Source of the DNA: Luidia sarsii
Taxonomy: Eukaryota > Echinodermata > Asteroidea > Paxillosida > Luidiidae
DNA: 64,000 bases
Direction of reading: 5' to 3'
Assembly: GCA_949987565.1 (NCBI GenBank)
Contig: OX465102.1
Span: 14,065,020-14,129,019, forward strand
Shown: positions 23,601 to 35,900 of the stretch, in pieces
How the letters are laid out: every line of letters begins with the position of its first letter
Numbering within the stretch: position 1 is the stretch's first letter
Made by a program: the position numbers and the translations under genes
Notes under the pieces: model-generated
What the model was told of the DNA's origin: nothing
Database searches by the model: none
The model's input: only the letters and a program-made list of their open reading frames with translations

Positions 23601-26567
23601 GGAACGTCAGACCCTCTAACTTTTGAGATTGATGTATTGCATGCATGTCATTCTGCTCGGTGAGCAGTTTGCAACAGCGTTTGTATTAACTTCACTTCCA
23701 GCAGTCTCCTGACGACGAGCAGAGTACACACTGCTCGAAACGTTGAGTCACCGGCTCTTTTCAGAGCCACACTCAGTCTCAAAAGAGATGATACACATGG
23801 TGTCACCGCAAACCAATTAATAATAATTCACTTAAAATGTTGGTTATAGGAAATGATGCAGCCTATGCGTGTATTCCTCCCTCAGCATGCCTGAAGATTC
23901 CCCCGCAATGCCCTACATCTTTCCCGTAGGGCTGCACCTGAAATAGCTCCTTTTCTTCAGTCCAGAAAAAGCACGCCCTTGGCTTCGGAAATCCAATTCT
24001 TATATAAAAAAAAATTGAATGGACGAAGCAGGATCATAATCTGTTTAGATATCAGTTAATAACATTGAATTGTTTTGGCTGATTGTGAAAAAATAGAAGA
24101 AGACATAATAAGATAATTCTTTGTCAGGTTGTAATTTTGTGGCCATTTACGAAATGAAGGCTTAGGCTCGGGCTTAATATTTTACTAGGCTTCGGTCGTA
24201 TTTCTCTTACCCGTTTATAACGTCTCAGACATCTAAAGAAACAAGCTTCTTCAAGCCCGAGTTTCTTGGTGGATACTTGGTGTACTTAATAGGAGGCCAA
24301 CAATCCCTCAAATTCGGCGACAAACTACAACCTGAATTTTGTCAGACAGAGACGAAGCCTGAGCCCATGGATTCGTATTAAGGGCCTGCGATCGATCGTG
24401 TTGAAATAAATAAGATACCACCATTCACTAAACTCGAACTGGCGCACACGAGAGCTATCTGCTGAGCAAAAAGTCTCTCGAGGTCGTTAGCTCAGCACGT
24501 GGCTCTCCCTGTGCGCTGAACTTTTGGTGAGATTTCTGCCTCAAGAGGCCAACATCTATCCTGTTTGATTGTTTTCGCCTCTAATGGATGAAAACTCATC
24601 GTGTGCGTAGACTTGAGCTACGTGCTAAGCACAAAAATCTATTTTTGGAAGCCATCACGTGAACAGAGCGTGCGCTTTCATTGGCCAGTTGTGATTTCTG
24701 TGCTCAGCACGTAGCTCAAGTCGCCGTACACGACGAGTTTTCATCCACGAGAGGCGAAAACAATCAAACAGGATATAAATATTGGTCTCACGGCCTGTTG
24801 AGGCAGAAATCTCACCAAAAGTTCAGCGCACACGATGAGAGCTACGTGCTGAGCTAACGATCTCGAGAGAATTTTGCTCAGCAGATAGCTCTCGTGTGCG
24901 GCAGTTCGAGTTTAGTGAATGGTGGTATCTTATTTATTTCAACACGATCGATCGCAGGCCCTTTATACGAATCCATGGGCTCAGGCTTCGTCTCTGTCTG
25001 ACCAAATTCAGGTTGTAGTTTGTCGCCGAACTTGAGGGATTGTTGGCCTCCTATTAAGTACACCAAGTATTCACCAAGAAACTCGGGCTTGAAGAAGCTT
25101 GTTTCTTTAGATGTCTGAGACGTTATAAACGGGTAAGAGAAATACGACCGAAGCCTAGTAAAATATTAAGCCCGAGCCTAAGCCTTCATTTCGTAAATGG
25201 TCACAAAATTGAGGCATATAAGCGTCACGACGTATGACGCTTAACCACTGTGGTGAAGCTATAAGTGCGCATGCGCGAAGTCAGGTTTTGCTGAGGCCTC
25301 CCCCATTCATTCATTCATTCATGCATTCATTCATGCATTTATCGGGTAGTTACAGGCACAAGCACGAAACATCCCTAACCCTTATCCTAATCCTAACCCT
25401 AACAACCCTAATCCTGAACCTAACCCTAATCCTAATCCCAATCCTAACTCTATCAGTAACGCTAACCCAACCCGAACTCTAACTCTGTCCGTAACCATAA
25501 CCCAAACTGTAGCGCCGTAAGCCTAACCTACGCTGGTTTACAAAACACGTCCTTGTATGGTCCCCACACAATTTACGGGGTACCAGCATTGCTGAACGAC
25601 GGTGGTTAAGCGTCATATGTCGGTTCACTTATATATCTCACAAAATTACAACCTGACAATAGCTCACGTGTGCGGCGGCCCTTAGTGCGAGCATCGCGCA
25701 CGCGTGCACATGTCGGGTCCTCCTTCGTAGCCTCAACGTCGACCCATCACCGTATTTCCAACGGCACAATGCTTAGTCCTATAATGCAGATTCTGGCTTG
25801 AGGTTCCCTTAAATTGTGCATGAAATACAGACTCTTGAAATGTGTGCGGAGTGGTTTCTTAAAATAACTCTCACAAAGTGTCCGCGGCCACGAGTGGGCA
25901 ATTTAAAAATTACTTTCCAATCACGGAAGCCCCCCCCCCTCTCCCCCCGAGTTTCAGGAAATGAAACGGCCAGGCGCATGTCTCCCGATATCTCCAGTCA
26001 ACCAGGGGCGTAGACAATCTCCTCCTCTACACTTTGCTTCAGCTTGTCCTATACACCATCACCAGGGGGGGATGGGGGACATAGAGACAGAGAGAGAGAG
26101 AGAGAAACAGAAATCGCGGGGAAACCGATCGAGGAGGAGGGAGGGGGTATACCGTCGAGCGCAAAGCCGCCGACACACCCCGCCGACGGGGATCGTCTCC
26201 CTGCTCCGAGCTGCATTAACGGACGTTTTCTGTGTACCTCGACTATCTTCCTCTCCCTCTCCTCTCTTTCTCTTCTCTCTCTCCTCTCTCTCTCTCTTCT
26301 CTCTCTCTCCTCTCTCTGTCTCCCTCCCTCTCTCTCTCCCTCTTCTGTCTCTCTCCTCTCGCTCTCTCTTCTCTCTCCTCCTCCTCCTCTCTCTCTCCTC
26401 TCTCTCTCTCCTCTCTCTCTCCCCATCTCTCTCCCCCATCTCTCTCCCCTATCTCTCTCTCTCTATCTATCTCTATATCTCTCTCTATCTCTCTCTCCTC
26501 TCTCTCTCTCCCCATCTCTCACCCCCCTCCATCTCTCTCCCTATCTCTCTCTCTACCTCTCTCTATA

Positions 26568-26619
<52 letters not shown>

Positions 26620-26930
26620 CCCTACCTCTCTCTCCCCTACCCCTCTCTCCCCTATTATACCTATCTCTCTCTATCTCTCTATCTATCTCTATCTCTCTCT
26701 ATCTCTATCTCTATCTCTATCTCTCTATATCTCTATCTCTATCTCTATCTCTATCTCTATCTCTATCTCTATCTCTATCTCTATCTCTATCTCTATCTCT
26801 ATCTCTATCTCTATCTCTATCTCTATCTCTATCTCTATCTCTATCTCTATCTCTCTCTATCTCTATCTCTCTCTCCCCTACATATCTCTCTCTCTCTCTC
26901 CCTCCCTCCCTCTCTCTCTCTCTCTCTCTC

Positions 26931-26973
<43 letters not shown>

Positions 26974-29900
26974 CTCTCCTCTCTCTCCTCTCTCTCTCCT
27001 CTCTCTCTCCTCTCTCTCTCTCGAGCCCAAGATGATGTGTGCAATCATGATGTCATTAACATGCCCCAAACCGCCCGCCCCGCAGTACTGCTAACAAAGT
27101 TATACCGTTCGGGCCAGACGTTTTCGCACTCGTTCCATCCAGTGGCTACATTAAAACCAATGCGCACTGTATTAGGCCTATGTATGCACACAAATATTTG
27201 TCATCCCCCTTTTTTTTTTTGAATAGATGGGTGCACAGACATACTGTCAGCAGAAGACGTAATCAGATGAGGTGAGAACCGGGGAGTATCTGTCCTTCTG
27301 AACGGATGCTTCGATAAATCAGCCCTTCCCCCTCCTCTCTGTCAGACACCCTTCTCCCGTCTCAAGCCTCACCCAACTTCGGTACGGGTTCCCCCTCATC
27401 CTCGGCTAGCCCCCCCCCCTCTCTCTCTCTCCACCCCCCCCCCCCGCTTTCCTCATCCGCGTGCATAATTCAACCAGGGAGGCCCGTTGGCATAATACAT
27501 TTCCAAATGTAATTTCATCCCGTTTCTATCAATAGTTTAGCCGTTTTCGATATTTCATGCACTTAAACAATTACCCCTCTGAAAAAAAAAATTAAAGGGG
27601 ATGGATGAGATTCGTCAGCTGTTAGCACCAACAAGAGCTACACCTTTTTACGTTTCCCATACTAAGAATGAACGCAGTGGCTGTTGTCACGGCAGTCGTC
27701 CGTGTGGTTCCCTGACTTGATTGTATTTCGTCAGCATTGCAGGCTGGTTGAACCAGTCTATTAGCTGATAGTCTGGTTCCAAGGGCTAAACATCCTGACA
27801 AATACTGTGAAGTCAGGGAACCCCACGGACGACTGCCGTAACAACAGCCACTGCGAAGAACGAATGCTTATTATAGCCAACTTGAGGCCTGCCCGTTTCA
27901 AAATTAATCAAATATGACGGCTCGTTCTACAAAAAAACTCCTAAATAATAAAACACCTCATAAATGAATCTCGCCGTCATCACACTTTAAGTAAGTTCAC
28001 CGTCAAACCCAAATACTGAGTAAGCCATTGGGTTGGCACGGCCGTGTTTGTTTTTAGAACCCTTCGGGCTAATCGCAGATGTATTATGTTAGGGCGAACA
28101 CCTATGCAGCATTTTATTGGCCATTACGGGCTGACGGGAGAGCGCTAAGGAGTAAACAAAATATCTTATTCTTACCCGCTGGTTAGCTTCGATCTCGAAC
28201 CTCTGTAAGTCTGGATCGTATAAGAGTTTGTCTGCTCTTAAGTCAACTGGCGACTGTTGTTTTCCTTCCGTGCATAGGAGCCACGCCGAGTGTGATTTCC
28301 CCCAGTACTGTGGACCTGGTGAAAGAAAAAATAAATCCAATTGAAGCTGGGAAAATCGATGTTGACAATTATTTACGTCCGAGTAATATGTATTTTGTTT
28401 TGGTTTAACCGTGGATGGTTGCCTTGCATTGTCGAGTTGAATTCATAGCTTTTGGCCGGATGAAGGAAATAGCAATAGAATGAGGATGCCTCAGAGAAAC
28501 GTGATGTGAAGAAAAGGAGGGAACCAAACCGAAGATGCATTAATGGCTCTTTTTAACGAGATCGAATGGCTGTGGGTTTACGAGAGGAAACGGCCTTGAA
28601 AGATAAAGAAATCGGAGTAAGAGAACTTGGGGAGGTTCTTGGAAGTGTTGGACAGATATCCGATTCGCGGCAGGATTCGGTTCGATTTCTCTGGATGGGT
28701 TGTGGCCCTTCCCTTGGCCCTTACAGCGGCCATCACGGAGGCTCGCCAGCGGGATCCGTCAGCTCACGGGGGACCCGAGCCCGTCCCTGCATGCTTCTGG
28801 AAATCAGAGAAATTCAGCAAGAGTGTAGGAGAGAGAGAGAGCTAAAAAGCACCATGCCGCGACAGACGTCAGACCCCAAACAATCTTCATCTCAAACTGT
28901 TTGATGTCAAAGTTGACAAGTGGGGAGAGAACAGGTGGCAAGGTGTCGAGCTATCAGATAAATCTACTGGGCCCCACGGGTAACGATATTTAAGTGAGTT
29001 GTCTTAAGATTTAGGAGAGCGGACTCCCTGCTTCTCCGTGATTTACTGATGGGAAGCTTTCGTTTTCTTGTAAACCTAATCATAACGATGGATGAATGAC
29101 ATGCTATGAGCGCCCCCATGGAGTGTTGAGATTTTCACCTGCAAGTTGCTGGGAAAGAAGGATTACGCCAGGAAGAGACATGCATGCTAAGGTTCGAACT
29201 TCGAAGGCAAGAGATTTTTATTCAAATGCATTCGGGATTCATTTATGCAGCAAAGCGATTTGGACCCGACCGGGATTTCAACTGGAGACTCTATAGTTTA
29301 TCATATTTATACCAGTGCTCTGCCACCATAAGCTATCGACCCCCTTATGAGGCCTTTCAAATATCTTTACTTGTGGCGGCGCAAGTCAGATGATATTCAC
29401 CATTGCCGTATATCTTCGAGTGTATCTATTCAATGTATTCACTCCCAGCAATAGAGAACGCGTAGTTCATGCGTCCATCCATTTTTAGGAATACATTAAA
29501 GTATATACATTATTGTAACCCCAAATATTATTCACTCCATCACCATCCTACTGTGTCCTGTGTATAATGTTCTCACTGAATCACAGCATTTCCCAAGATG
29601 GCATGCTGCAGGATACTGTGATGGTTATGTTACCTGCGGTGCTTGAATCAGTCATTTACAATTCTTGAAGATCCGGGCAACCGATGACGAAACTTAATTA
29701 AAGGCCCAATACAACATCGGGAAGATCGGGAAACATCGATGTCCACAGATTTCCTTCTAATTTATACAGTTTGTAGATGGTCATGATATAATCCTCATGT
29801 TGAAATATTACGGTCTAGGACGCTGTACTTTTCGAGAAATCTTCACTCAAACATCGACAAATAGTTTTTTACTCGCGAGTAATAAACTTTTTCTTACACT

Positions 29901-32900
29901 ACAGAACGGTGCGAAAACCGTGCTTTTTTGCATTTGTCTACTTTCTCAGATTACTATAAAAATTATGAGCTAAAACCTTCACAGGATTTCTTTTTTGGAA
30001 TGTCTAATGAATAACGCACAAACTGTGGCGATCTTTTGACCTTTACCAATGTTATATAGGGGCTTTAATTCAAATGTTCGGTATTGGTCGCAAGCACCTA
30101 TAATTATAGACGGTATCATTCGGAAATAAACGTTTTCTGTAAGACGACACAAACAGTGATGTGTCATTGCACGCTATCTCTGGAAGACATCATTGCTGCG
30201 TGTGGATCAAGACAACCCAGGAACGCTTATATAGTTGATGATGTCGACAGCCGACGTGAAAGAAAGATATCATCATACCAGAGAATCGTGCACGCTCATG
30301 ACAAACATCTCCGCGATTTTATTTCCAGGACGAGAAGCATTATCTGCCCTCCTTTCCACTTTTAGTTATGATCCCCACGTCCCGAGGTATGCCGTGCCGG
30401 GATGCAGCGTCTGTCTCTGGTTGTCGTTTCCTTATAACTCACCATTCCCAGATTGCATTACCGCGGAGCTTCGTGTAGAATACAGCGTTTTATGACAGTC
30501 ACCTGTTTTGATCGCTCACGCATTTTAAATTATTTTCCCGGGTGCGACGAAAAGTTGTGGCCGAGTTGGGTCGGGTGTCTGATTACGACACCCGTGCACA
30601 AAATACCAAAGGTGTTTCATTTCAAATTAACACTTGTTGCTCGCCGGGTGATTTGAGGAGGAAATGAAATTAGCATTGGGCATCCACGGCATGGCTCCCT
30701 CCTGCTATTGGGATAGACAGGTCGGGTTTGTGGGTGAGGATGTAAATAGTGTGGAGTGAGGGGAAAACACACGGCGATGTATACAGACTACGGTAAACGA
30801 ATTAGATGGGGAACAAGACAGTATATTGAGTGGTACTTTGGGTATGCTTGTATATACAAAGTACGGACACGCGTAGAGGTGTGCCGGTACCCGCCTAAAG
30901 ACTTGTTTAAATTTGCATTTGCCCTCTAAAGCAGATGGTCATTGGACATTGTTGACACATCAAGTGAAACGTGGTTCACAAGTGTCGTAATAGACACGTA
31001 GTCTCATCAGTTTTCCTGATGGTTGTTTGTACGAAACCCTTTGCACCTTTCTGAATTGGTTAGTGTTGAAGTTGTTACCATAAACAACAGTGTGTTCGAC
31101 TCAAACGGCTATCTTGACAATATGTGACCCGGCACAGCATAATGAGGAATAACCCCACTTTTGAGATTTTGAGGGTTTTCTAATGATGTGAAAGAGTATA
31201 CCATTACCTTTCAAATGATATCAAAATATAATATCCTCTAATACTAAAAATTTCCCAAAATACAAACAAAAGAAAAATTATTTGTTATCGAATTGTGAAG
31301 ATACTTTAACTTCAGGCGTTGTTTACTTAAAAAGTGTTTTGGTGGGATATTCTTCATGTCGTTGTGCCGGGTCACATATAGTTTTCCTCCACACTGTAAG
31401 AGTTACGTTCGCTTTCGCTCTGATGAAGCGTTTCTTATCAACGATTTAGCAGCGTGAAACAGATGGCGACGTACCCTCCTCCGAAAGCAGATTCCACAGT
31501 GTATAACAGATTCAGAAACAAGGAGATGGCGAAGATTGATCGACTGCGTGCGCTACAGTGACGACAGCGAGTCAGAGTTGTGGGATAATTATAGAGTTTT
31601 CGATTAATGGCAGTTGTTCGCCTCGTCACATTCGTCTGCGGACGCTTCTTGCTGTCAGCACGGCGTGTTTAGTCGACCTAATATGGGCAATTGAATCGGG
31701 TCCTGTGATTTGGGCAGATGTCGTTGAACTCAATCTAGCCCACCGCCCATGGCGACGGGTCCCATCCACGCCACGCTAGACGGCATTTGGACGCTGGGGA
31801 AAGAGGTGTAATCTTTGGAGCTTTGATTGCCAACTTGCTGCGAAGATCGTCCATTTGACTCGGCCTTTAAAGGCCCAATGTAACAAACAACAAACCGTAA
31901 TAGGGGAAGTCCAACTCACCGACTGCATGGTCCTAAGAGTTTGCACATCCAACATTTTGCTTTGATTCAATACATTCGCACCTACTGACATAGTGGCTGA
32001 CCTTTTGATTAAAGACCCTATTATACAACATTGGTAAAGGTCAAAAGATTGCCACGGTTTGTGTGTTAGACCATTAAACATTAAAAAAAAAGGAAATCCT
32101 GCGAAGGTTATGAGCTCAAATGGTAATCTGAGACAGCAGAAAATGGCGGTAACTTTTTTCTCACTTTCTGTAGTGTAAGAAATAGTTTAGGCCTATTACT
32201 CGCGAGTAATCAACTATGAGTGAAGAGTTCTCGCAAAGTACAGCATCCCAGACCGTAAGATTTCAACATGAGGATTCTATCATGACCATAAAAACTGCGT
32301 AAATGAGAAGGACATCTGTGGACATGGATGTTTCCCGATCTTCCCAATGTTGTATAGGGTCTTTAAAGAGAGCATCCCGAACAGAACGACAGCCTAGCAT
32401 CGCCTATGCAGCAGCATGGCTGAGAGTGCTTCAGGACTCCCGCGCGGTTCCTAGCCTGTGACCCCTGACCCGGCCGCCAAGCCTGCGCTGATATTTGTCC
32501 CAGATTCGTAATCGAATTGGGAAACAAATATTGGAATGACATTTAGTGGGCGACACAAGAACTTGCACTTGCGCTTTTCAGACCCCATTTTTTGCGGTTC
32601 CACATTTCAAGATTTAAAAAAAAAAAAAATTGGGGGGAAATGATAATTATTCTGCTTATTCAACAGAGGAAGGGGGTTAGGTAACGATCGAATATACAGC
32701 GACGTTAAGAAATGCACCAAGAAACACAACCCAGACGAGTCAGGCTAGCTGTCGCCAAAGTGGCCCGCTAATCAGGTAGCATAATTTTTGATGCATCTGA
32801 ATATTGACCTCATTGCCATAGACATGTCAGCGATATTGCACCCCTGGGTGCCCCCTCATGGCCCCCCTAATTTCAGTCTGTTTTAGGAGTGCTCCCCAAC

Positions 32901-35900
32901 CTCCCCCCCCCCCCATCCAGCGACGAAAGCACTCAGGACCTGCCTCAGCCAGTTGCGCTGGCTGTTTCTCGCCTGCATCGCTGTGGGAAAATCTATAACG
33001 CGCTGCACACGCACATTGTGTAAACCCCCCCTACACCCTCCATCAACTGGACTCGTTGACCAAGGGCAACATTTAGAAGGAAAACACAATTCGAAAAAGA
33101 GTGGTGAAAAGTGGCGCGGCGTCTACAGTCTTACGAAAACCCTGTCATGGCCCGGGCCAATTCTGCCCATTATCCGGACGTGCCGCAGAGCATTGAGATA
33201 AGAAGATAAGTACATGCACAGTTGGCCCACTTTCTCTCCCTCACACTCTCTCTCTCCCTCCCTCTCCCCTTATCTCTCACTCTCCCTTATCTCTCTCTCT
33301 CTCCCTCTCCGCATCTCTCGTGCTCTCTCACACCCTCTCTCGGTTCTCTCTCCATCTCTCTCCCTCTCTCCATCTCTCTCTGTCTTCCTATTCCTCTCCA
33401 TCCCTCTCCCTCAATTTCCCTCTCCTTCCCTCTCCCCCTCTGCCTCCCCCTCTGCGTCTCCCTCTCCCCCTCCCTCTGCCTCTGCCTGTCCCCCTCCCTC
33501 TCCCTCTCTCTCTCCCTCTCCCTCTCCCTCTCCCTCTCCCTCTCCCTCTCCCTCTCCCTCTCCCTCTCCCTCTCCCTCTCCCTCTCCCTCTCCCTCTCCC
33601 TCTCCCTCTCCCTCTCCCTCTCCCTCTCCCTCTCCCTCTCCCCCTCGCTCTCCCTCTCCCTCTCCCTCTCCCTCTCCCTCTCCCTCTCCCTCTCCCTCTC
33701 CCTCTCCCTCTCCCTCTCCCTCTCCCTCTCCCTCTCCCTCTCCCTCTCCCTCTCCCTCTCCCTCTCCCTCTCCCTCTCCCTCTCCCTCTCCCTCTCCCTC
33801 TCCCTCTCCCTCTCCCTCTCCCTCTCCCTCTCCCTCTTTTGATGAAGTCCCAATCTTATCTGGGAGTAAATTACCCCCTCCCTTCTCTGCTGAAATTAGG
33901 GACGACAACTGGAGTGAAATTCGTTCAGTCGAGTCCAGATGAGGATTTCGCCCCGTTTTTCCTCGAGCGCGATTTCGGTCTGAACGCTGTAAGGCCACTC
34001 CCTCTTAACAAAAATCCAGCTCCCCTTTCGCTCTTCACTATCAGGGCATCACAGGGTATAGCCGGATGGACAGGCTAAGATCCAAAGCTGTACTTTCTTC
34101 ACACTTCATATAACCTCGTCCACATTTCTTTGGCCAGGCCCCGCCCCCTCACTCCATTTTTGGGGGGACTCTGATTTATCAGTCAGCGCGCGTACAGGTG
34201 AGAACCCAACAGCGGGCATGTTAAAGAGCACACTTCCCCGTGCTCATTATTTGGACAGACTAAATTGACTGTGTCTTGGAACTGGACCTCGCATCTTTCA
34301 GATCACTCGAGGCGTTCATTTCTGGTTTATTCTGGGGGATGTTTGTCGTGGGTTTTAAGGCGTATATACGCGCACCGCACGTTTCAAGGGCACCGCCGGG
34401 AACTGACGCGTGCAGCGGTGAGACGGAGATGAAGAATCTGGGTCCTGATTAGGGGACGGAAAGAAAAACCCCAGACACCTCGTCTTGTTGCCGGCCAAGG
34501 AGGGATGAGCTTTCACATATTCCCTCCTCGAGAGCCACTAAGTCTGAGCAGCTGAGACTTCTTACATGGGCTACTCCCCTTGACACACCACAGCGGCTCT
34601 TAAATTCATGGGGTATCTTTTTTGTTTTAATTTGAGCAGGACGGTGGAGTATAGAACATGTGGTAAACAATGCATCCCTTACTTCGCGTATTAAACTCTC
34701 CAGGCAAACTTAAGGAGTGTCGGCCTGTTTTGTTTCGCTTCGTTTTACGTTGCCATATCCGGTTTCGTTTTCCATTAGGTTTTTTTTTTTAGTTGAGCTG
34801 AGATTCCCCCAGAAAGGGACGGGGATAAGGGTGACTTCTGCTTCATGTTATCGGGAGCATTCCCGTCTCTGGCGTGTTTTGGACGTGTTACATTGGGCCC
34901 TAGTCCCCCAAAGACATCGGTAATGAGTAATCAGAATTATCAGCTGTCCCCTTACATCACTTTGACGGAGGAGGCTAATTACACCTGCTCGGCTGTGATG
35001 GTGATAATGGTGAGGGTGATGCTGCACGCCACACAACGCTGACCCACTCCCTGGGTTCCGACGAGCATCTTAGATTGTATCTTTCACAGCAGAAGGCCCC
35101 TTATATACTGTGCATTTCTTATACTCTCGCGTCCGTCTAAAATAAGACGAGCCAATTCGCCTACCAAGACCGATGGAGTATACGGGATTCGAGTGGTTCA
35201 TCCACGTGACGTCACAGCGTCTTAAAGATGAGATAAGATGACTATGAGTGCGCGTTAACTTCCTCCTTGCCGTGGCGGAAGGAGCCTGATTTGAAATTTC
35301 AGACCGGGTTGTCTCAGTCGATAAGGTCTCCGTGTGTGAAGTGGAAACAAATATAAAAAAACACATGTAATACACACCCCGGTTCTGGGTTGGAGTATGG
35401 ATCCGTGTCTGTGTGGTTAAAATAGTCACATTGCCAGCGAAAGTCGCCGGGCCAACGTAGCCCCTCGCTAGCCTCGAGATTTCCCCGGGCGATGTCCGTA
35501 AAAGTCTGGATACATGTATTCTCTAGTAGTCCCAGTGTTCCTTGCGTGTGTGCCTACTTGACGTGTGTTATTCCAGAGCCTCAATCATTGTATCACTGCA
35601 TACTGCGATGCATTCAAATGCCGGTTTGTAACCTTTATTCATATTTATAAAGAAAAAAAATGAACTTACTTTTCGAATAGGGGGGCCAACTTGAATTTTA
35701 CAGGTTTCCATCATTTTGCATTTTGCATTTTCTAAAGGTGACATTAAAATCCTAGAATCATTACAATGTTTGAATACCAAGGAACACAGTATAATTGTTA
35801 ATAGATATGAGGATATTCCTATGGACTAATCATAAAATGGTTTCCAAACTGGAATTAATGAAATTAACGGTTGCCGGCGTTCTTACCCTCGCAATAAGTA

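Larger units (their letters stand above)
24122..25660. mobile_element. Giant foldback element (family C), right arm interrupted
   Basis: The left end TGTCAGGTTGTAATTTTGTG at 24122 matches the reverse complement of the right end (CACAAAATTACAACCTGACA). The two arms of about 530 bp are complementary over nearly their whole length, meeting near 24665. Shared blocks include GGCTTAGGCTCGGGCTTAAT, GAAACAAGCTTCTTCAAGCC and GAACTTTTGGTGAGATTTCT. The right arm is broken at 25211-25637 by another element. No coding capacity seen. Confidence 0.93.
22917..28175 (-). other. CA10: Intron 3 (5.3 kb)
   Basis: GT..AG intron between exons 3 and 4. It holds a repeat with a histone-like stem-loop, a giant foldback with a nested insertion, a 0.8-kb CT/CTCTAT array and family A copy 5. 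Confidence 0.85.

Noticed and set aside
26044..27222. Open frames of up to 392 codons in three overlapping frames
   Set aside because: They translate CT/CTCTAT repeat DNA into Ser/Leu/Ile/Tyr repeats, are open in several frames at once, and lie in intron 3 of the CA10-like gene.
33214..34078. Open frames of about 190-250 codons on both strands (SP, LP, RE, GE repeats)
   Set aside because: Products of the CCCTCT hexamer, open in multiple frames on both strands.
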